Positions 57,432-64,000 of a stretch of DNA of 64,000 nucleotides are shown one piece after another. The position numbers were made by a program, and so were the translations under genes. Numbering within the stretch: position 1 is the stretch's first letter; every line of letters begins with the position of its first letter. A model generated the notes under the pieces. It was given only the letters and a program-made list of their open reading frames with translations. It was not told the DNA's origin and searched no databases. Source of the DNA: Bombardia bombarda (Eukaryota; Ascomycota; Sordariomycetes; Sordariales; Lasiosphaeriaceae); assembly GCA_030512295.1 (NCBI GenBank), contig JAULSR010000011.1, positions 948,501 to 1,012,500 on the forward strand, in the 5' to 3' direction.

Positions 57432-58770
57432 GATGATTTCTGGTTGGAAGTAGTTGTGGTAAGTGTGATAAGTCTTGGAGAGTCGTGGTATTGGGATGTG
57501 ATGGGGTGACTGTGAAGGGCTGCTGCCAGTTGATGGTCTGTTTTGTGATTTGCATGCAGAAGAGAAATTTGAGCAATTCATGGAACATCTTTTATAACAA
57601 ACAAGGTGCGAGAGGTCTCTGAGCTATGTGCTTTGATTTTGCTCATGCTGTGAATGAAGCCATGAGCCTGCTCAGATGGGTTGAGTGCTTTTTACTAATT
57701 CTGAGACCGTATGGTCTAAGAATTAACACACCACTGGTAGGAGAAGGAATTGTCAACGCCCGTTCTTCTCGCTTGAATCATGGGTCGCGCTTATAAATAA
57801 CGAACTCATCGATGACTACAAGCAATATACACAATTGTTTGTCAAGAGAACAGTACCGACATTATACTTACACGAGCTTCTATTAGATGATTCATAACAT
57901 GTTTTCCCCAAAAGCTCCTTAATGGTCTTCAAATTGCAGGTACGCGTATAAATGTCCTGAGTCTGGACCGAAACCGGTCTATGAGAACTGAAAGCTGAAA
58001 CAAGATACACAAGAGACGGAATGTAAGTCACCTAGTGCTTTGATAGCGTTCAGCTCGTGATGTCTGATAGGCCCATTCTAAACAAAGATTCCTATCACTG
58101 TTTCAAGATAAACCCCGTGTATATAAACTTCATGTTTGCGATTAGTTAAAACTGAAAGAGACTTGGGGTAAAAAGCGTAATGAATGGTTTGACCTTTACA
58201 TACGACAATTTCCCATTCCTTGAATGCATTAGGTAACAGCTACTCACTTTAGTCACCACGGGCGCTTGTGCTTTATCCGTACACATAAAAAGAAATTGTT
58301 AATCAAATTGAATTAAACCAGCTCAACTCGTTCTGTGTTGTGTCTCATGACTAACTACGGTGACAATGAAACCGTCAATCTTTATTGCACCTGCATCACC
58401 ACAAAAGAATTTCATGAAAACAACACATTCATTATATAAAATGTCTCCGCTCACGTCCATCGATTTCGAGAGCCAGTGAATCTTATACTCCCCATTAATG
58501 ATAGAGGAAGGAGTGAATGGAGTGAATCGCACCATAGCATGTTTATTAACGCAGCTTTGTTAAATAAATCAAACCGGTAAGATTATCGCTTTCTTGTAGT
58601 TGCTAATGTAAGCAGGTCAGATAGATCTTCAGCCGATACAAAGTTATTATAAGACAGTAAGTAAGGTAGGAACCGATACCTACTCTCGACTCCAAACAAT
58701 GGAAAGAAGTGGTACTTGTGCCAACTTGGTTTGAAGTTCTGAGTGATAAGTCATTCGATATTCGAAAACA
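57432..58770. other. AT-rich intergenic
   Basis: No supported genes between the small protein gene and the tRNA-Asn. AT-rich after 58080, with weak frames at 57816, 58323 and 58603. Confidence 0.4.
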
Positions 58771-58843
58771 TCCCTCGTGGCGCAATTGGCTAGCGCGTCA
58801 GACTGTTAATCTGGAGGCTGTAAGTTCAATCCTTACCGAGGGA
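58771..58843 (+). tRNA. tRNA-Asn (GTT)
   Basis: 73 bases, no intron. Acceptor TCCCTCG/CGAGGGA; D arm GCGCAATTGGCTAGCGC; anticodon stem CAGA/TCTG with loop CTGTTAA (anticodon GTT); T stem GTAAG/CTTAC with loop TTCAATC, in which TTCAA rather than TTCGA is used. T-rich sequence follows the 3' end. Confidence 0.9.
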
Positions 58844-59836
58844 GTTACATTCTTTTTTGCTTTATTTATCTTTTCACACCCGTTATATGCTTTCTCTTTT
58901 TGTCAGTTTTCCTTTTAGTTGTTGCACATGCATATATATCCCTCCTTCCCTATATGATTGTCCCCTTTCTTGGTGATGGCAATACCCAGGGTTCATTCAA
59001 CCCCATCTATGGAAATAACTAGGGATCAGTGCACCTACTTTTGCCAGGTTCCACGCTGCACTCGTAATTGGACATATCTGCTCTCAATGACACGGTGCAT
59101 CGACAATTCATTACCGCAGAGACACTTCACCATCCGCCAATGTCACAGTGGCACTCGGCGGGAGGAGCCGGCCTTTGCATCTGCATTGCAGGCCGGAGGC
59201 GGAAGCCACGGCACAGCCAAGAACGCTTTCTTAGTGGCCGGTGATTGCAAGTTTCCATGGCTACCAATAAATGCCAAGTGTGGAGCCAACCAACATGTAA
59301 CATCGACGCCATTACGTTATGGCACCGCACAATGATACCAATTCCTTCCTCCCCTGCACTTGCCAAACTGCACAGGATTGGAGATGCCGCAGACGCTCTT
59401 TCGCACTATACCTAATACTAAGGGTGGGTCGGGCAGGTTTAGCACGGGTAAAGAAATGCTATTCGGGGAAAAATGCGGAGGCGAAGGATGGATCCACCCA
59501 CCACCTTGCTCAAGTAATAAAATCTCTGAGCCCTGTGGGCATCATGATCCGTCTCCTCCTCCTGCATCCCGAGGTTTTGCCTTGCACAGTGACCCGAGTT
59601 GAGCCTCTGTTTCAATCGGCCATTTTCTTGACCATCCATACCTGCCTGTCACAACGGCGGCGGCGCTTGATAAGAGTTAAGAGGGAGGGCACGATATTTA
59701 TTCCGCTCCGTACTACAGTTTTCATCCGTCCTAAACCAACATCGTTGCCACAGCATCATTCATCATCAGTTTTGAGAAAAGGGGGTATTCGCTGGCTATC
59801 ATCCTTATTACACATATAGGAGAGTCCACCATATAA
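58844..59836. other. Intergenic, MFS promoter side
   Basis: Plus-strand frames at 58958-59335 and 59319-59819 lack motifs. The 5' leader of the MFS gene is expected in the last 100-200 bases. No gene supported. Confidence 0.4.
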
Positions 59837-59984
59837 ATGACCCTGAACCTGACTCAGGCCAACGCAGAGGACAGCTGCATAAAAAACCACCGAGTCATCG
59901 AGCCCGGATCCGCCGCAATATTAGCAACCACATCACCCTCAACCATCTTCACCGTCTTCAACTCAGAAAAGAAGATCGCAACAT

Positions 59985-60035
<51 letters not shown>

Positions 60036-61508
60036 GCAGGAGCAGCTCCAACGAGATCGTCTCGGATCTGGAACTTGAAGAGCAGGGACGACGCCGCGCA
60101 CATCATCATCATCATCATGGCGACACGGCCAGCAATGGCAACAATGCCGACGACGACAACGAGGCTCCGCACGCCCTTGATGCCCTCGACCGCTTCGCGT
60201 CCACGACCACACTAGACTTCCCCGAAGGCGGGCTGCAGGCCTGGCTCGTCGTCTTTGGCTCCTTCTGCGCAATGATCTCCATCTTTGGCCTGATCAACTC
60301 GTCCGCCGTCTTTGAGAGCTACTTCAGCACCCACCAGCTGAAGGATAACAGCGCATCCGAGATTGGGTGGATCTTCAGCCTGTACCTGTTCATCGTCTTC
60401 TTTGTCGGCATCCAGGTTGGCCCTATCTTCGACCGCCATGGTGCGCGCATCCTCGTTGCGTCGGGCAGCGTGCTTATTATCTTGAGTCTGTTTTTGCTAA
60501 GTTTGTGTGAGAGTATGTGAACCCCATGATATCTCAGTTCAACATGGAAATGAGCTGACAACGTGAAAAGCATTCTACCAAATCCTCCTCACCTACTCTG
60601 TCCTCGGCGGCCTCGGTGGCGCCCTGCTTAATTGCCCCGCGTACGGCTCTATCGCGCACTTCTTTAACACGCGCCGCGGCCTCGCCACGGGAATCGCCAC
60701 TACGTCAGGCGGTGTCGGCGGCATCGCCTTTCCCATCATCCTACGCTACATGCTGCCCAACCTCGGCTTCCCCTGGAGCTGCCGCATCCTCGGCTTCATC
60801 ATGCTCGGCTTGGCTGTCCCGGCCAACCTTTTTATCCGCACGCGCCTGCCGCCTGCGAGGGACCCCCACACGGGCGCAATTAAGGTGTTATCCGTGTGGC
60901 CTGACTTTACCGTGTTTAGAGATATCCGGTTCGCATTGTCGGCCGCGGGTATTTTTTTCATGGAGTGGGGGCTGTTCATCCCGCTCACCTTCATCATCTC
61001 GTATGCTGCTGCCCACGGACAGGATGCGACCGAGAGCTATGTGCTGCTGTCGTATCTGAACGCTGGGTCGGTCGCGGGACGGGTGCTGCCTGGTTTTCTT
61101 GCGGATCGGTTTGGGAGGTTCAATACTCTGATTGTGACAATCACGTTTTGCGTGGTGACTGTGCTGGCCTTGTGGCTCCCCGCCGGAATGAACCAAGGGC
61201 TGTTGATTGCGTTTACAGTCTTATTTGGGTTCGCGAGCGGGAGCAATCTCGGGTTAGTGCCCGTATGTTTAGGCCAGCTGTGCGACCATAGGCAGTTTGG
61301 GAGGTACTATTCGACTGCCATGATGGCGGCCAGCTTTGGCACGCTAAGTAGCGTGCCGCTTGGTGGCGCATTGCTAGAGATTGGAACGGTAGAAACGGGG
61401 TGGAAGGCGGTGATTATCTTTTCGGGACTGTCGTATGGAATTGCGCTAGCATGCTATACGAGCGCGAGAGTGTTAGCTATTGGATGGAATCCGAGGACGA
61501 ATTTTTAA
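59837..61508 (+). CDS. MFS transporter, monocarboxylate-transporter-like
   Basis: Exons 59837-60512 and 60571-61508 (A|CA Thr), 537 aa. The N-terminal leader of about 120 residues contains a polyserine tract encoded by a 9-base TCGTCGTCA repeat and a six-His run encoded by CAT repeats, then DFPEGGLQAWLVVFGSF, the typical opening of fungal MCT-like (SLC16-type) transporters. Twelve hydrophobic segments can be drawn in all, among them IFGLINSSAVFESYF, GWIFSLYLFIVFFVG, the loop-2 motif GPIFDRHGAR, GGLGGALLNCPAYGSIAHFFNTRRGLA, and after the central loop GIFFMEWGLFIPLTF and GFLADRFGRFN. Such proteins carry monocarboxylates, riboflavin or unknown metabolites across the plasma membrane. No biosynthetic cluster is adjacent. 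It is the last ordinary gene before the repeat-rich right edge. Confidence 0.9.
59983..60034 (+). repeat. TCGTCGTCA microsatellite coding for polyserine
   Basis: Head-to-tail 9-base units TCGTCGTCA encode Ser only; the opposite strand would read polyaspartate. Length variation would change only the leader of the transporter. A CAT run at 60101-60118 encodes six His nearby. Confidence 0.9.
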
Positions 61509-61884
61509 GAAATGTTACGGCGTTATTAATTAAAAATCCATGCCAGAGAATAGGCTCCGGCCTCGTATCTTAGCAGGCGATTCTTCCGTTGCCCGAGAAG
61601 TGGGCAGCGGTAATTCGCGTATTGTAATTTTGACACGCGCGGGATCAAATCCTTTGCAGACGACTTAGCTGTGCGAAAGGGTCCTGTAAGCAGTAGAGTA
61701 GCCTTGTTGTTACGATCTGCTGAGGGTAAGCCCTCCTTCGCCTAGATTTCCCAGTAAACGACCACGCCGGAGCAGCTGCGCCGGCGGGTCTTGCAGGGGG
61801 TTTGGAGATAGTAGGTTTCTGTTGCCACTCGGGGGTTTTGGACGCGGCGCCAGGTCATGTCGACCGGCGCCTCCGTCTTGCGCG
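61509..61884. other. Transition from MFS gene to repeat region
   Basis: 3' flank of the transporter; becomes G-rich after about 61780. No gene. Confidence 0.4.
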
Positions 61885-63260
61885 GGTGCAAGTGTAGGGT
61901 AGGCGAGGAAGATTGTGTATGCGTACCACTCACTACGCGTTCTCGCCCCTTTGCCTTGGGCTAAGGGCGAGGGGATGGACCTGGTGCATCGTGGGCGGGG
62001 GGAGTGTAGGGTAGGCAAGAGGAAGCTAGGCGGCCGCTGTGCTGTGGGGGTGCGCAAGTGTAGGGTGGGCGGGAGGTATAGGGTAGGCACGGAGTGTAGG
62101 GTAGGCTAGGTTAGGTCTAGGGTAGGCACCGGGGGCGGAAGCGGCGCTCTGCCTGGGGGTCGGTGGGTAGATGAGGGGGGGCGGGTCCCTGGGTTGGGTG
62201 TAGGGTAGGCAGGCCGGTGAGGCGGTAATGGCGCGTGTGGCTTAGAGAGCTTTTAGGCGTGTAGTGAGAGGGACGGAAGTCTTTTTAATTTTTGAAGTTT
62301 TTTTTTATTTTTGATATTTACATATCATGTGTAGGGTAGATGATTTGGGATAATAGAAAGATATATAATCCGGCCTTTTTCAATTCTGGTTCCATGTTAT
62401 TAATCTTTATCGAATTTGTGGGTTGAGTGAGAAATTTTGGTTTTCTATCCGGTTTAAAGAGTTTTATGTTAATTAATATTATTACTTTATTATTATTTTA
62501 AAATATTTTATACTTTCAAAAGCTTTTTTATTATTAATAATTAAGTAAAATTATTTTAATATATTTTAATTTTTTATATAACTATGCGTCGCCGTTTACT
62601 TTTCTGTGGACGCGAGTCTCTGTAGGTAGGTAGGTACCGAAGCTGCCGGCCAGCCAAGGGGGTCGCGGGAGCGGCGCGCGTAGGGTGGGTGGGAAGTGTA
62701 GGGTAGGCACCAAGTGTCACCAAGTGTAGGGTAGGCATGAAGTGTAGGGTAGGCACGAAGTGTAGGGTAGGCACGAACGAAGTGTAGGGTAGGCACCAAG
62801 TGTCACCAAGTGTAGGGTAGGCATGAAGTGTAGGGTAGGCACGAAGTGTAGGGTAGGCACCAAGTGTCACCAAGTGTAGGGTAGGCATGAAGTGCAGGGT
62901 AGGCACCAAGTGTAGGGTAGGCGGGGCAGTCGGTGGGTGTAGGGCGGGCGGGGGTGGGCTGTTTGTGAGTGCGGGCAGGTGGTGGTAGGGTTGGTAGGTA
63001 GGAGGTGCAGGGTAGGCACCGAGTGTAGGGCAGGCAGGGGCAGTTTGTGAGGGCGGGGCAGGTGTAGGGTAGGCAAGGCAGTTTGTGTGAGTGCGGGGCG
63101 GGCTGGTGTAGGGCAGGCAAGGAAGCAAGCCGCAGAAGTCAGCCTGCAGCCCCCCGCGCGCGTGTTGGTGGGGTGGGAAGTGTAGGGCGGGCAAGGCAGC
63201 CTTGGTGTAGTATAGGGTGGGCGTCAAGTGCAGGGTGGGCGTCAAGTGCAGGGTGGGCGG
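61885..63260 (+). repeat. TAGGGTAGG minisatellite region
   Basis: More than twenty copies of a G-rich core (G)TGTAGGGTAGGC are scattered, often in an 18-base unit AAGTGTAGGGTAGGCAYS. In 62694-62922 units are ordered into a higher-order repeat of 18+10+18+18 bases, in which the 10-mer is AAGTGTCACC. The core contains TAGGG and is reminiscent of, but not equal to, the TTAGGG telomere repeat; the G-rich strand points right. The 18-base period leaves all minus frames open, so the long minus frame here (PTLHFM-type repeats) is not a gene. Confidence 0.88.
62281..62585. repeat. AT-rich island inside the G-rich repeat region
   Basis: About 300 bases of extreme AT content (runs of TTTTT, TTATTATTATT, TAATTAA) with sharp borders, interrupting the TAGGGTAGG arrays. 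RIP mutation of a repeat or an AT-isochore spacer are both possible; the dinucleotide test was not run. Confidence 0.75.
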
Positions 63261-64000
63261 GCAGGCTGCACAGACGAGAGCGAAAAGTGGGGCGGGCGCG
63301 CACGTACCGCACCTTAATTTTTTTTTAAAGTTGAAATCACTTTTTGAGAAATCACTTAACTTTTGGTGCAAAAGGGCACATTTAATTTTTTGCCCATACA
63401 AAAAGGCGCGCCAAGACATCTCATTCGGGGCACTTACCCGTGATCCGCAACCACATCTCTGCAAGCGGCCCGGTGGGTATATGAGTAGAAGAAAAGAAGT
63501 TCGAATGAAAAGACGAACTACTGCGGGGGCGATGCGCTGGTGGCCTAAAACTCCACCAGGCACGCCTCCGCGGTGACCTGAAAAGGAAGCCTTGTCTCTA
63601 TTCATGGATTGCTGTTTCTGCGTGGTTCCCTACGGTCTGCCGGGGTGTCGCCGTTAGCAGCAAGCACCACCTCAGCACCATCACCGCCCGCGGCACTCGT
63701 GCCCCCCGCGGTGGCGGCATCTGAGAAGACTCTGTAGGCGCAAGGGAGTACCCCATGTGCGCCGAGGGGTGGGCTATGTGGACGCCTGGCCGCTGGCCAG
63801 ACTTACCAAAAGCCACCGGGGGCACCCGCCAGTTGGGGAAGCCATCACAGGCTGATCCTCCTGGCTGGGCCTCCTCTTGGGGCGCCTAGGCGGTGTGTGC
63901 GGGACGCCCAGCGTCTCTCACCCGCCAGCCGACCGCGCTCTGGGGAATATAGAAGGGGGAAGCGGATGCGGACCGCGGCGAGACCGGCTCATGCCGGACG
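63261..64000. other. Unidentified GC-rich right end
   Basis: After a short AT patch with a repeated AATCACTT (63336-63360), the last 500 bases are GC-rich with no convincing frame. The sequence differs from the genes in the rest of the window and could be the edge of a transposon 5' region or a subtelomeric element. No motif supports a specific call. Confidence 0.4.

Noticed and set aside
62574..63605. 343-codon minus-strand frame with PTLHFM/LPYTS-type repeats
   Set aside because: Created by an 18-base minisatellite whose period is a multiple of three, leaving all minus frames open with different repeat peptides; no unique domain.

Overview
The window reads as nuclear DNA of a filamentous ascomycete (Pezizomycotina). 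Most genes carry short introns of about 50-80 bases with GTRNGY donors, CTRAY-like branch sites and YAG acceptors. The gene set is fungal: Spt5, Swc3, Prp17, N-myristoyltransferase, Erv14/cornichon, kynurenine 3-monooxygenase and type 1 methionine aminopeptidase. There are also HET-domain and highly-reducing-PKS relics, a SAT4/rhodopsin-type membrane protein and a TG...CA solo LTR. No bacterial-style operons are present. I cannot name the species from the sequence.

Layout. 0.8-17.6 kb: an HSL-type hydrolase with a frameshift, a tRNA-Tyr, a Gln-rich protein, a short-chain dehydrogenase, a SAT4-type membrane protein, a tRNA-Glu and Spt5. 18.5-22.4 kb: a decayed accessory patch holding a collapsed KS-AT-KR-ACP polyketide synthase relic next to a broken HET gene. 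23.2-34.4 kb: a dense conserved block with Swc3, an ABHD12-like hydrolase, a conserved one-pass membrane protein, N-myristoyltransferase and another alpha/beta hydrolase whose start codon is split by an intron. 36.2-43.7 kb: an RBR-like zinc protein, a small secreted protein, a second tRNA-Tyr, a C2H2 protein and a solo LTR with a perfect target duplication. 44.2-52.8 kb: Bna4, MetAP1, Erv14 and Prp17. 53.5-59.8 kb: a gene-poor stretch with three tiny hydrophilic protein genes on the minus strand and a tRNA-Asn. 59.8-61.5 kb: an MFS transporter. 61.9-64.0 kb: G-rich TAGGGTAGG minisatellite with higher-order structure, an AT-rich island and an unidentified GC-rich end, consistent with (not proof of) a subtelomeric right edge.

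Most genes are unrelated housekeeping functions, with no pathway cluster. Several pairs share intergenic space: Swc3/ABHD12-like, the conserved membrane protein/NMT and Bna4/MetAP1 are divergent, while ABHD12-like/conserved membrane protein are convergent.

Most unusual signals: (i) two neighbouring small proteins share an ungapped C-terminal motif around Gly-Trp-Gly-Lys-Gly-Tyr-Ser; (ii) the PKS relic has lost internal blocks, including the AT nucleophile motif, but keeps its domains in order; (iii) many genes show a sawtooth of silent-site composition, C-rich at exon starts and G-rich at exon ends, apparently resetting at introns; (iv) the right-end minisatellite. Gene models come from reading splice sites by eye and have not been checked against transcripts or databases.
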